Counted from the first letter of the stretch, positions 9,037 through 17,090 are shown. The stretch: 64,000 nt of DNA from Microbacterium paraoxydans (GCF_018224615.1 NZ_JAGTUK010000001.1:186001-250000); one strand, 5' to 3'. Notes: a model not told the origin generated them from the letters alone. A program made the numbers and translations.

Positions 9037-9096
9037 CGCTCATCCTCTCCGTGCGGGTCCCCCCGCTGCCTCCTCGACGGGCGCCCTCGCCCGCCG

Positions 9097-9558
9097 TCAC
9101 AGCTCGAACTGCGGCGTCTCCAGCGTGCGTTCCTCGTCGCCGTCGAGGGCGGTCAGACGCACGCGGCTGAGCCCGGGGGGCACGTCGTCGAACTGGAACC
9201 GTCCGGTGTCCGCCGGGGTGGTGCTGCGGGTGCGCTCGCCCTGCGCCAGCACGATCCGGGCGGCGGCGGTGTCGACCCAGCCGTCGACGCGGCGCCGGCC
9301 GGACGCGGTCGTCGTCACGTGCAGCAGGATGCTCGTGGTGCCGTCGCTGAACTGCAGCGTGAGCGCGTCGGCGTCTCCGCGTACGGCCCCCAGCTGGCCT
9401 TCCACGAGGGTCAGCAGGGCGTATTCGCGGTTGAGCCCATCGGCGGCGACCGCGGCGACCATGCGGTCGATCAGTCCGGCCGGCACCGGATCGACCTCTT
9501 CCCACAGGGTGCGCAGGCGGGCGAACATCCGGGCGTCGTCGTGGTCGCTCATGCTCAT
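9097..9558 (-). CDS. Small protein with a carboxypeptidase-regulatory-like beta domain, between sigma factor and protease
   Basis: A soluble protein of 153 residues with no signal peptide or membrane segment. The N-terminal 55 residues look helical (LRTLWEEVDPVPAGLIDRMVAAV) and the rest beta-rich. The C-terminal GRFQFDDVPPGLSRVRL resembles the end of carboxypeptidase-regulatory or other Ig-like beta-sandwich domains; that is a motif impression, not an alignment. The start overlaps the sigma factor stop by 4 bases, so the two are probably translated together. Position and size suggest an anti-sigma or adaptor role, perhaps as the protease substrate, but it lacks a recognisable zinc-binding anti-sigma motif. 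I do not recognise a named family. Confidence 0.7.
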   Translation of the reverse strand: MSMSDHDDARMFARLRTLWEEVDPVPAGLIDRMVAAVAADGLNREYALLTLVEGQLGAVRGDADALTLQFSDGTTSILLHVTTTASGRRRVDGWVDTAAARIVLAQGERTRSTTPADTGRFQFDDVPPGLSRVRLTALDGDEERTLETPQFEL

Positions 9559-10184
9559 CCCTCCGTCCGCGGTGCCGGTGCGTCCAGCAGCGCCCGCAGC
9601 TTGGCGAGGCAGCGGCTGCGGGTTGGGCCGATGCTCCCGACCGGCATGGCCAGGTCGGCGGCGAGGCGGGCATAGTCGGGGCGGTCCTCGAACGCGATCA
9701 CCCGCAGTAGGCGCTGGCAGCGTTCGGCGAGGCGGCGCACGGCGAGCCAGAGCCGGCGGTTCTCGTCATCCAGCGTCGCGTGGTCTTCGGCCGACGCCTG
9801 CTCCGGCAGCAGGGTGTCGAGGTCGTCGGAGTCGGCGGTGTCGATGCGGCCGTTCGCCTTGGCGGCCTTCCAGGCTTCGCGGCGCGCGGTCGTGGTGAGC
9901 CAGGCCGACACGGCGCGCGGGTCGGCGATGGATCCGTGCCCGCGGACGAGCCGCAGCCAGGTCGTCTGCACCACGTCCTCCGCGAGGGTGCGCTCGAGCC
10001 CGTAGGCGCGGACGACGTGCCACAGCACCGGCGTCAGCAGACGCACGAGCTCGTCCATCGCGCGGCCGTCGCCTTCGCGCCATGCGCCGAACAGGTCAGC
10101 GGCACGTTCCCACCGTGCCCGACCGTCGTCGGATGCAGGATCGAGGGGGGCGGCGCCGGGTGCACCGTCGATCATGAAGCCCAT
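9555..10184 (-). CDS. ECF-type RNA polymerase sigma factor
   Basis: A protein of 209 residues from ATG 10184, which has GGTAGG 10 bases upstream. Region 2 is readable (DELVRLLTPVLWHVVRAYG, then AEDVVQTTWLRLVR) and so is region 4 (RPDYARLAADLAMPVGSIGPTRSRCLAKLR), the DNA-binding helix-turn-helix. An upstream in-frame ATG at 10241 would add 19 residues including a hydrophobic stretch (LAVLLVGVITM) that is unusual for a sigma factor, so I prefer the internal start. It is the first gene of the set with the small beta-rich protein, subtilisin and TPR-CHAT. It may direct transcription of a stress regulon or of its own operon. No obvious ECF promoter was identified upstream. Confidence 0.88.
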   Translation of the reverse strand: MGFMIDGAPGAAPLDPASDDGRARWERAADLFGAWREGDGRAMDELVRLLTPVLWHVVRAYGLERTLAEDVVQTTWLRLVRGHGSIADPRAVSAWLTTTARREAWKAAKANGRIDTADSDDLDTLLPEQASAEDHATLDDENRRLWLAVRRLAERCQRLLRVIAFEDRPDYARLAADLAMPVGSIGPTRSRCLAKLRALLDAPAPRTEG

Positions 10185-10282
10185 TGTGATCACACCTACC
10201 AGGAGCACGGCAAGAGCCCGGTGATACATGTCGCCGTCCAAGAATCCCGGTGCTTGGTTCTCGGCGCGGACGCCGCCCTCGG

Positions 10283-10288
10283 TAGCGT
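10283..10288 (+). promoter_or_regulatory. -10 element (TAGCGT) for a leaderless transcript
   Basis: TAGCGT ends 6 bases before the GTG at 10295, so transcription would start at or next to the start codon. GGAGGG is present but touches the GTG and is too close to act as a normal ribosome site. Confidence 0.55.
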
Positions 10289-10294
10289 GGAGGG

Positions 10295-10513
10295 GTGATC
10301 GCCCTCGCCGTCGTGCTGTTCCTCAACGCCGTCTTCAACGTGGTGGTCTGGCCGCGCTTCTACGCGAGGGTCGCGAACGATCCGCGCGCACGTGACGAGA
10401 ACGGCAAGGCCACTGCGTTTCTGCGGGTGCACGTCGTCCTGATCGCGATCGCACTGGTGCTCGCCGTGGTGTCCGCGGCGTTCGGCGTCGCCGCGCTCGT
10501 CGGCGCCCTGTAG
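10295..10513 (+). CDS. SCO4848-family small membrane protein
   Basis: A protein of 72 residues with two hydrophobic segments (about 1-20 and 46-70) and a short polar loop (RFYARVANDPRARDENGKATAFLRVH). The pattern of a tryptophan-proline (VVWPRF) after helix 1 and a TAF..VH motif before helix 2 fits the SCO4848 family of short actinobacterial membrane proteins, whose function is unknown. The start is GTG with a -10 element 6 bases upstream, so the mRNA is probably leaderless. It is a single gene, divergent from the sigma factor and convergent with the FUSC gene. Confidence 0.75.
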   Translation: MIALAVVLFLNAVFNVVVWPRFYARVANDPRARDENGKATAFLRVHVVLIAIALVLAVVSAAFGVAALVGAL

Positions 10514-10543
10514 CCCGACTTTCCGCACGCCCGGCGGCCTGAC

Positions 10544-11677
10544 TCACTCGTCGGCGGCGGGCCGTTCGGCGCTGAGGATCAGGATGCGGCGCAGGTGCAT
10601 CGCGGTGAGCACCCCCGGGCCCATCGAACTGCGGGCATCGAGCGTGCGGTCGTCGACGCGCTCCAGCAGCCGGCGGATCGCGCGGGCGGCCTCGCCCCGT
10701 CGCCGGTGCGCCTCGCTCGACCCCGGCTCCGGTTCTGCGATCACCTCGGCGACCGCGTGGCACGCGTCGGACAGGGGCTCCGGCAGGGCGGGGTCGAGCG
10801 ACATGGCGGCCGGACGGTCCCAGATGGTGTCGGCCGTGGCGTCGGCGATGTCGCGGATCAGGTGCGCGACGCGGTCGAGCGTGTCGAGCTGCTCGTGGAT
10901 GTGCCCGGTGCCCGCGCGCCGCCGCCGCGCTCGCGGGTTGTAGCGCACGCTCTCGTCGGCGTCGGCCAGGGCGGCCCGCAACTCCGCGGTGGTGTGCGCG
11001 AGGGAGGCTGCGTCCTCCGCCCACTGGGCATGCTCGGGCGGCCACGACTCCGACACCGCCGAGCCGATGTCGTGCAGGTGCCGGGCGAGCTGCGCGCGGA
11101 ACGACGCCACGCGCGCCTCGGCCGCGGCGGTGAGCGGGGCCGGGGCGATCAGCAGGTTCACGAGCAGCCCGATCACCACGCCGACGGCCATCTGCGCCAG
11201 GTACCCGGCCGAGTAGTCGTCGGCGTTCTGCCCGCCGATGATCAGCACGAACAGCGCGGCCATCGGCACGTACTCGCGCCCGACGCCGAACCATCCGGTG
11301 CCGGAGAGCAGCACGCCCAGCCCGACCACGAGCGGGATCGTCCACCAGGTGGGGCCGACCGTGAGCACGACCAGGGCGGCCAGGCCGATGCCCGCGGCGA
11401 GACCGAACAGCGTCTGCAGGCTCGACCGCATCGAGCCCATGAGCGTGGGGTACATGCTCACGAGCGCTCCGAGGGGCGCGTAGTAGGGGTACTCGTCGGT
11501 CACGCCGGGCATGTGCGGGGCGATGGCCCACGCGAGCCCGACGGCCAGGGCGGTCTTGGCCACCAGGAGCAGCCGCGCCGGGCGGACCGCGTCGTGCAGC
11601 GTGCGCGACAGGTACGACCGGCGCTCCCTGAGCCGGTGGCGTGCGCGGTCGCGGAGCGGGGAGGCGTGCGGGTTCAC
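10544..11677 (-). CDS. FUSC-family / aromatic acid exporter-like membrane protein
   Basis: A protein of 377 residues. The N-terminal half has about six membrane helices (from LLLVAKTALAVGLAWAI to MAVGVVIGLLVNLLIAP) and the C-terminal half is a soluble helical region, the half-length FUSC layout. FUSC proteins are proposed exporters of aromatic or other small organic acids. The start is GTG 11677 with AGAGG 5 bases upstream; the open frame continues further upstream but only antisense-type sequence lies there. A likely -10 element (TATCCT on the minus strand) is at 11713-11718. It is a single gene and the substrate is unknown. Confidence 0.8.
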   Translation of the reverse strand: MNPHASPLRDRARHRLRERRSYLSRTLHDAVRPARLLLVAKTALAVGLAWAIAPHMPGVTDEYPYYAPLGALVSMYPTLMGSMRSSLQTLFGLAAGIGLAALVVLTVGPTWWTIPLVVGLGVLLSGTGWFGVGREYVPMAALFVLIIGGQNADDYSAGYLAQMAVGVVIGLLVNLLIAPAPLTAAAEARVASFRAQLARHLHDIGSAVSESWPPEHAQWAEDAASLAHTTAELRAALADADESVRYNPRARRRRAGTGHIHEQLDTLDRVAHLIRDIADATADTIWDRPAAMSLDPALPEPLSDACHAVAEVIAEPEPGSSEAHRRRGEAARAIRRLLERVDDRTLDARSSMGPGVLTAMHLRRILILSAERPAADE

Positions 11678-11793
11678 GGCATCCTCTCGTCGACGGACGG
11701 GGTTGTCGCGAGAGGATAGGCCGCCGCGGGCGCGACGGCCACCCGGTTGCCCCGAGTGCGGCGGGCGGGTAACCGGTGCCGCGCAGCACGCGA

Positions 11794-11827
11794 AGGCCGC
11801 GACCGCACGAGTGTGCAGCCGCGGCCT
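11794..11827 (-). terminator. Stem-loop after the YtrA-type ABC operon
   Basis: AGGCCGCG (11794-11801) pairs with CGCGGCCT (11820-11827) and the loop contains a further GCAC/GTGC pairing. It lies just past the permease stop codon (minus strand). There is no strong T-run, as is common in high-GC actinobacteria. Confidence 0.5.
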
Positions 11828-11847
11828 CCGGCGGTGGTGGTGCCGGC

Positions 11848-12534
11848 TCAGGGGATGGCCCTCCGGAAGGCCAGGAACGAGACGGCGCTCAGCACGGCCA
11901 CGACCACCAGGCCCCACAGTGCGAGCCCGACCGCGCCGAGGTCGATGATCCCCGCCCACACCTCGCCCCAGAGCTCGAGACGGGTGATGAGGAACAGCGC
12001 ACCGACGAGCAGCAGCGCCAGCCCGACACCGACGATCGTGAGCACCATCGGGCCCCAGCTCTTGTAGATCGTCGCGCCGGTGAAGCCGACGATGAAGAAG
12101 AACAGGGCGAGGGTGAAGTAGATCACGAACGCACCGAGCGGTCCCGACTCCCACAGCCACGGCAGGTGGAACACCCAGCCGTTCACGCCGTAGCCGTTCG
12201 TGGCGAGCTCGATCGCGCCGCCCAGCAGGAACACGACGCCGAGCAGGGCGCTGCCGAGCACGGCGGTGAGCAGCGTTCCGACGAAGAACTCCCGGCGGGT
12301 GACGCTCATGGCCTGCGAGAACGGGAACGTGAGCGTCATGGCCGACATGCCGATCGCGAAGAAGTACCACAGCGGGGCCTGACCGCCGCCGCCGTACTTG
12401 GGACTGTCGCCGGGGATCATGGCGTAGATCAGCACTGAGATCACGACGGCCGAGCCGAGGATGATCAGCGGCACCCAGACGAAGGTCTGCCGGTTGATGA
12501 GCTGCAGGCGGATGACGTTGAGGGTGCGTCGCAT
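11848..12534 (-). CDS. ABC transporter permease (YtrA-operon type)
   Basis: A protein of 228 residues with about six hydrophobic helices, including WVPLIILGSAVVISVLIYAM, ALFFFIVGFTGATIY and LTIVGVGLALLLVGALF. An SVTRREFFVG segment follows the second helix, typical of bacterial ABC-2-like permeases that pair with GntR/YtrA-regulated ATPases. Its start overlaps the ATPase stop by one base (ATGA), so they are translationally coupled. It is probably the membrane half of an exporter of antibiotic or cell-envelope stress compounds; the substrate is unknown. A terminator-like stem follows. Confidence 0.82.
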   Translation of the reverse strand: MRRTLNVIRLQLINRQTFVWVPLIILGSAVVISVLIYAMIPGDSPKYGGGGQAPLWYFFAIGMSAMTLTFPFSQAMSVTRREFFVGTLLTAVLGSALLGVVFLLGGAIELATNGYGVNGWVFHLPWLWESGPLGAFVIYFTLALFFFIVGFTGATIYKSWGPMVLTIVGVGLALLLVGALFLITRLELWGEVWAGIIDLGAVGLALWGLVVVAVLSAVSFLAFRRAIP

Positions 12535-13451
12535 CAGCGGACTCCTTCCTTCGCGGCGTCGGCTCTCGTGCCGTGCTGCGCCTCGGCCTTCTGGGTCAGT
12601 CGCACCACGAGCTGCTGCAGCGAGACGGGGGCGAGGTCGAGCCCCGCCGCCACCACTTCGGCGCGCTCCTCGGCGGAGAGCCGCCCGAGCACGGTGACCG
12701 AGGCCACGCGTCCGAGTTCGTCGCGGTGCAGCACCTCGCGGTCGCGCACCCAGGCGTCGACCACGGCGGCATCGCCGACCACGGTCACGGCGCGGTCGCG
12801 CACGGCGTCGGTGTCCTCGTTGAGCAGGATCTGACCGTTGTCGATCACGATGACCTTCTCGATCAGGTTCGACACCTCGTCGATCAGGTGGGAGGAGAGG
12901 ATGATCGTGCGCGGGTGCTCCGCGTAGTCCTCCACCAGGCGGTCGTAGAAGATCTGCCGGGCGACCGCGTCGAGCCCGAGGTACGGCTCGTCGAAGAACG
13001 TGATGTCGGCGCGCGAGGCGAGCCCGATGATGACGCCGACGGCGGACAGCTGCCCGCGCGACAGCTTCTTGATCGTCTGCTTCATCGGGAGCTGGAACTC
13101 CGCGACGAGCTCGTCGGCGAGCTCCTGATCCCAGTTCGGGAAGAACAGGCTCGCGGCCGTGAACGCGTGCTTGGGGTACGCGTCGTCGGGGTACTTCTGG
13201 CTCTCGCGAACGAAGCAGATGCGGCCGAGCACGCGCGCGTTCTCGTAGGGGTGCTCGCCGAACACCTTCACGGTGCCGGACGACTCGAAGTTCTGCGCCG
13301 TGAGGATCGACATGAGGGTCGTCTTGCCGGCGCCGTTTCGGCCGAGGAGCCCGTAGATCGAGCCCCCCTCGATCGAGAGCGACACGTTGTCGAGCGCCCT
13401 CTTCTCCTTGTAGCGCTTGGTGAGGTTCTGCACCTCGATGACGGCGGTCAT
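12534..13451 (-). CDS. ABC transporter ATP-binding protein (YtrA-operon type)
   Basis: A protein of 305 residues. Walker A is LGRNGAGKTT near residue 40; the signature loop is degenerate, LSRGQLSAVG instead of LSGGQ; Walker B is ADITFFDEP, and the switch histidine is in ILSSHLIDE. The altered signature is typical of ATPases in YtrA-regulated systems. The C-terminal 90 residues after the switch region are a regulatory extension. ATG 13451 overlaps the stop of the upstream GntR gene. It forms an operon GntR-ATPase-permease (13837 to 11848). Confidence 0.88.
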   Translation of the reverse strand: MTAVIEVQNLTKRYKEKRALDNVSLSIEGGSIYGLLGRNGAGKTTLMSILTAQNFESSGTVKVFGEHPYENARVLGRICFVRESQKYPDDAYPKHAFTAASLFFPNWDQELADELVAEFQLPMKQTIKKLSRGQLSAVGVIIGLASRADITFFDEPYLGLDAVARQIFYDRLVEDYAEHPRTIILSSHLIDEVSNLIEKVIVIDNGQILLNEDTDAVRDRAVTVVGDAAVVDAWVRDREVLHRDELGRVASVTVLGRLSAEERAEVVAAGLDLAPVSLQQLVVRLTQKAEAQHGTRADAAKEGVR

Positions 13452-13837
13452 GCGGGGTTCTTCCCTTCTGGGGTGGGGGTGTGTGCGGCGCGCTGCCGGA
13501 GCAGGTCCGCGAGGTCGTCGGCGCCGAGGCCCAGCGTGCGGGCTTCGGCGAGGAGCGGGTCGATGTAGCGGTCGGCGAAGGCGGCCCGGCGCTCCCCGAG
13601 GAGCAGTTCCCTGGCGCCCTCCGAGACGAACATGCCGATGCCGCGCCGCTTGTGGAGCACTCCCTTGTCGGTGAGCATGGCGACTCCCTTCGCTGCGGTG
13701 GCGGGGTTGATGCGGTAGAACGCGGCGAGCTCGTTGGTGGAAGGAGCCTGCGCCTCCTCGGCCAGTGAGCCGTCGATGATCGAGTCCTCGATCTGCTCGG
13801 CGATCTGGAGGAAGAGCGGCTTGCCTTCTTCGATCAC
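13448..13837 (-). CDS. GntR-family (YtrA subfamily) transcriptional regulator
   Basis: A protein of 129 residues, the usual YtrA length: a winged HTH (PLFLQIAEQIEDSIIDGSL, then STNELAAFYRINPATAAKGVAML) with only a short C-terminal dimerisation tail and no ligand domain. The start is GTG with GGAGGA upstream. It is the first gene of the ABC operon and a perfect palindrome sits about 20-45 bases upstream of its start, so autorepression of the exporter is very likely. YtrA regulators typically respond to cell-wall-active agents; the inducer here is unknown. Confidence 0.9.
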   Translation of the reverse strand: MIEEGKPLFLQIAEQIEDSIIDGSLAEEAQAPSTNELAAFYRINPATAAKGVAMLTDKGVLHKRRGIGMFVSEGARELLLGERRAAFADRYIDPLLAEARTLGLGADDLADLLRQRAAHTPTPEGKNPA

Positions 13838-13858
13838 GAGTCCTCCGCTGGGTTGTTG

Positions 13859-13904
13859 GGTTACTTACTCGACTAAGTAACCATACAACCGGAACGCCTG
13901 TCAA
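13859..13904 (-). promoter_or_regulatory. YtrA-type operator and promoter of the ABC exporter operon
   Basis: GGTTACTTA (13859-13867) and TAAGTAACC (13874-13882) form a perfect 9-bp inverted repeat with a 6-base spacer. On the minus strand TTGACA (complement of 13899-13904) is a consensus -35 element, and the -10 region 17-18 bases on falls on the edge of the palindrome. A repressor bound here would block RNA polymerase. Confidence 0.75.
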
Positions 13905-13919
13905 CCCTCGCCGCGGACC

Positions 13920-14393
13920 TCAGTTCTCGCGACGGTGCTCGTGCCACTCCTCCACGATCTGCCGCATGCGCGTCGAGAGGAACCGGAAGAACGCGGCCAG
14001 CTCCGCCGCCCGCTCCTGGGCATCCGGGTCGTCGGCGTGCTCCCCCGCGATGTCGTCGATGTAGTCCGACAGCCGCTCGTATACCGGCAGGTTGCCCACG
14101 ATCGAGCGGTAGAACGGGTCGTGCACGAACGCGTACCGGTCGCGCCGTTCGCCCGGCCGCGAGCGCCGCTGGATGACGTGCAACCCCTGCAGGTAGCGCA
14201 CCGCGCCCGACACCGCCGCGGGGGAGACGCCGAGCCGCTCGGCCAGCTGCGCCGCGGTGTACCCGCCGTCCGGCGCGGCGACCAGGGCCATCATCACCCG
14301 CGCCGGCATCCGCGGCATGCCCGCCGCCGTGAGCATCGCCGCCGCCTGCTCCGCGGGCTCGACGCCCCGGTGCTCCCCGTCCTCCACGGTCAT
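13920..14393 (-). CDS. GbsR/MarR-type transcriptional regulator
   Basis: A protein of 157 residues. The winged HTH lies at about 30-90 (MPARVMMALVAAPDGGYTAAQLAERLGVSPAAVSGAVRYL) with a basic wing (RRSRPGERRDRYAF). The C-terminal helices (ELAAFFRFLSTRMRQIVEEWHEHR) look like a dimerisation helix. It fits GbsR/MarR regulators that accompany large ABC exporters. It is the last gene of the operon with the ATPase (17006-16020) and permease (16020-14398), 4 bases downstream of the permease stop. The palindrome at 17027-17042 before the ATPase gene is the likely operator. Confidence 0.85.
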   Translation of the reverse strand: MTVEDGEHRGVEPAEQAAAMLTAAGMPRMPARVMMALVAAPDGGYTAAQLAERLGVSPAAVSGAVRYLQGLHVIQRRSRPGERRDRYAFVHDPFYRSIVGNLPVYERLSDYIDDIAGEHADDPDAQERAAELAAFFRFLSTRMRQIVEEWHEHRREN

Positions 14394-14397
14394 CGCG

Positions 14398-16020
14398 TCA
14401 CCCTCCCGCCGCCAGCTCGCGCCGACGCATCAGGGTCAGCGCGCCCGCCGTGGCCCCCGCGACCACCAGCACGAGCCACCACAGCCCCCGCACATCGACG
14501 CCGTCGCGGTCCATCACCGGCGTCACCGCGAACGGCGACAGGTTCGCGGTCCACTCCGGCAGCCCGAACAGCGGGCCGAACATGCCGAGCAGCGCCGCGA
14601 CGAGCACCAGGACCCAGGCCACCGGGATGGTCGCGCGCGGCAGCACCACGAACACCAGGGCCGTGAGTGCCACGAACACCGCCCCCGCGAGGGCCTGCCC
14701 CGCGCCGGCAACCGCCACGATGCGGTACAGCGCAGTGTCGCCGTCGCTCGACCGCACGCCGAGCCACCCGCCGAGCACGGCCGCCGCGACCACGAGCAGC
14801 ACCGCGACCGCGCCGACGATCAGGTGGTCGGCCAGCCAGCGCACGCGGCCCGTGGGCGTCGCGAGCACGAGCTCGACCGTCCCGCGGGCCTCCTCCTGCC
14901 GCGCGCGCACCACGGTCTGGACGGCGCAGCACGCCACCAGGATGCCCAGCAGCGTGAAGAACACGGTCACCACGACCTCCTCCAGGCCGCCGGTCGCGCC
15001 GCCGATCTTCTCGAGGATGTCGGTCACCGCGGGGTTCTCACCCGCGATCCGATCCACCACGCCGCCCAGGGTCGTGGCGAGCAGCCCGGTGAGCGCACCG
15101 CCCACCGCCCACCCGACGATTCCGCCCGAGGTGAGTCGCCACACCAGAGCGAGCGGCGACGACAGCCCGGGCCGCGCCGCCACCCGGCCGAGACGCTCGG
15201 CGACGAACCCGGCATCCACGTCGCGCAGCGCCTGCAGGCCGACCGCGGCCGCCGCCAGTGCGAGCCCGAGCGCGAGCCCGAGCAGCGGCGGCCACCACAG
15301 GTTCTCGTCGAACGGCCGGGTCTGCTCCGCCCAGCCGAACGGCGACAGCCAGGCAGGCCACGCGCTCGTGATGCCGGCGAGGTCGTCGGCGGGGGTCCCG
15401 GCCGCATTGCCGATGCCGCGCAGCAGGAAGGCCGCCACGAGCACCCACACCGCCGCGGAGTTCGCTCCGCGCGAGGTGCGGAAGAGCTGCGCCGTGAACA
15501 GCGCTATTCCCAGGAACGCCAGGCCGCACGAGCCGGCGGCGGCGCCCGCGAGCACCGATCCGCCCGCGTCCAGCCCGGTCGCCATGAGGGCCAGCGCGGT
15601 GAGCGCCGCCAGCACGAGGTTCGCGGCGATGCCGTGCACGGCCGTCGCTATCGTGGGCAGCCGCCGCCCGGCCGGCGTGGCCCACACGAGCTCGGTGCGT
15701 CCGGCCTCCTCGTCGCCGCGGGTGTGCCGCACCGCCAGGAACACGCTCATCAGCGCGGCCAGCAGTGCGAGCCACGGCAGCACCTCGAACGCCAGGAACG
15801 CTCCCTCCGACGTGCCGGACGGCAGGCCGCGGAACATCAGGATCACCGGGTTCGCGAGGGCCGCAGCCAGGATGTTCTGCCGGTCGGCCACGGTCGCGTA
15901 CGACTGCGTGACCCCGGCGTAGCCCGCGAACGCCATCAGCGCGGTGCCCACGATCCATAGCGGCACCTGCACCCGGTCGCGGCGGATGCGCTGCCGCACC
16001 AGCACCCCGAAGCGGTCCAT
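14398..16020 (-). CDS. ABC exporter permease, large 12-helix type
   Basis: A protein of 540 residues. About twelve hydrophobic segments form two similar halves, each starting with a soluble N-terminal stretch (RQRIRRDRVQVPLWIVGTALMAF, and later LALVWRLTSGGIVGWAVGGALTG). This is the layout of permeases called exporters of polyketide antibiotics (tetronasin-type). ATG 16020 overlaps the ATPase stop; the frame extends upstream but only inside the ATPase gene. It is coupled to the DrrA-like ATPase before it and the GbsR regulator after it, so drug or antibiotic efflux is the likely job. Confidence 0.82.
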   Translation of the reverse strand: MDRFGVLVRQRIRRDRVQVPLWIVGTALMAFAGYAGVTQSYATVADRQNILAAALANPVILMFRGLPSGTSEGAFLAFEVLPWLALLAALMSVFLAVRHTRGDEEAGRTELVWATPAGRRLPTIATAVHGIAANLVLAALTALALMATGLDAGGSVLAGAAAGSCGLAFLGIALFTAQLFRTSRGANSAAVWVLVAAFLLRGIGNAAGTPADDLAGITSAWPAWLSPFGWAEQTRPFDENLWWPPLLGLALGLALAAAAVGLQALRDVDAGFVAERLGRVAARPGLSSPLALVWRLTSGGIVGWAVGGALTGLLATTLGGVVDRIAGENPAVTDILEKIGGATGGLEEVVVTVFFTLLGILVACCAVQTVVRARQEEARGTVELVLATPTGRVRWLADHLIVGAVAVLLVVAAAVLGGWLGVRSSDGDTALYRIVAVAGAGQALAGAVFVALTALVFVVLPRATIPVAWVLVLVAALLGMFGPLFGLPEWTANLSPFAVTPVMDRDGVDVRGLWWLVLVVAGATAGALTLMRRRELAAGG

Positions 16021-17006
16021 CACGCACGCCCCTTCGCGTGACGCGACCGGCGGGTGGGCGACCCCGCGTCGTGGCCACCGTCCTCCGCGGCTTCGAGCGT
16101 GGCGAGGTCGTCGCCGTAGTGCCGCAGGAACAGCTCCTCCAGGGACGGCGGTGCCACGCGCAGGTCGCTCAGGCCGAGCGCGGCCAGGGCGGGGAGCACG
16201 GCGGCGGTGCGATCGCTGTCCACGGTCAGGCGGAACCGGTCGCCGTGCACCGTGGCGTCGTGCACGTCGGGGATACGCGACACCCGGCCGAGCGTGACCC
16301 CCGGCGCCGTGAACGACACGTCGCTGCGGGTGAGGTGGCGCAGGTCGGCGAGTGTGCCCGTCTCGACGACGCGCCCCGCGCGGATGATCGACACGCGGTC
16401 GCACAGCTGCTCCACCTCGCTCATGATGTGGCTCGACAACAGCACGGTCGCGCCGTGCTCGTGCGCACGCGCGACCTCACGCTGGAAGATCACCGCCATG
16501 AGGGGGTCCAGTCCGCTCGTCGGCTCGTCGAGGATGAGCAGGTCGGCCGGCACGGCGAACGCGGCGATCAGGGCGACCTTCTGGCGGTTGCCCTTCGAGT
16601 ACGCGCGGCCCTTCTTGCGCGGATCGAACTGGAACGCCTCCAGCAGCCTGGCCTTCTCGCGCCGGTATGCGGGGTCGTGCGTGCGGGCGCCGCGTAACCG
16701 GGCGAGCAGATCGATGGCCTCGCCGCCCGACAGGTTCGGCCACAGGCTCACGTCGCCGGGGACGTAGGCGATGCGGCGGTGCAGCTCGACCGCGCGGCTC
16801 CAAGGGTCATCGCCGAACACGCGGACCGTGCCGCCGGTGCGCCGCGCGAGGCCCAGCAGGATGCGGATGGTGGTGGACTTCCCCGCGCCGTTCGGGCCGA
16901 GGAATCCGTGCACCTGCCCTGGCTCGACGGTCAGATCGAGACCGTCGAGCGCGTGCACGTGCCCGTAGTGCTTGGTGAGGTTCTGGGTGGCGATGACGGT
17001 GGTCAT
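16020..17006 (-). CDS. ABC transporter ATP-binding protein (drug exporter type)
   Basis: A protein of 328 residues. Walker A is LGPNGAGKSTT near 36-46; the signature region reads AYSKGNRQKV, a variant seen in antibiotic exporters; Walker B is ADLLILDEPTSGLDP, and the switch histidine is in LLSSHIMSE. The C-terminal 100 residues form the regulatory extension of the DrrA/CcmA type. It is the first gene of an ATPase-permease-GbsR operon; the start is ATG 17006. The promoter region shared with the divergent methyltransferase carries a 16-bp palindrome. Confidence 0.88.
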   Translation of the reverse strand: MTTVIATQNLTKHYGHVHALDGLDLTVEPGQVHGFLGPNGAGKSTTIRILLGLARRTGGTVRVFGDDPWSRAVELHRRIAYVPGDVSLWPNLSGGEAIDLLARLRGARTHDPAYRREKARLLEAFQFDPRKKGRAYSKGNRQKVALIAAFAVPADLLILDEPTSGLDPLMAVIFQREVARAHEHGATVLLSSHIMSEVEQLCDRVSIIRAGRVVETGTLADLRHLTRSDVSFTAPGVTLGRVSRIPDVHDATVHGDRFRLTVDSDRTAAVLPALAALGLSDLRVAPPSLEELFLRHYGDDLATLEAAEDGGHDAGSPTRRSRHAKGRA

Positions 17007-17026
17007 GCGCGGGAGCGTACGCCCGC

Positions 17027-17042
17027 TTCACAATCTTGTGAA
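17027..17042. promoter_or_regulatory. Perfect 16-bp palindrome between ABC operon and methyltransferase, probable GbsR/MarR operator
   Basis: TTCACAA (17027-17033), TC, TTGTGAA (17036-17042): 7-bp perfect arms with a 2-base centre. A further GTGAA half-site follows at about 17046-17050. It lies about 20 bases upstream of the ATPase start codon and 55 bases from the divergent GTG. Confidence 0.65.
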
Positions 17043-17084
17043 TCGAGTGAAGACAACGCATGCGAAATCCTCACGGCCCCCGCG

Positions 17085-17090
17085 TACAGT
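17085..17090 (+). promoter_or_regulatory. -10 element (TACAGT) for a leaderless methyltransferase transcript
   Basis: TACAGT ends 6 bases before GTG 17097 and no ribosome binding site is visible, the pattern of leaderless actinobacterial genes. Confidence 0.55.

Noticed and set aside
5659..9675. Plus-strand open frame of 1338 codons opposite the CHAT and subtilisin genes
   Set aside because: It is Arg/Gly/His-rich shadow sequence without domain motifs, opposite two genes with complete catalytic sites.
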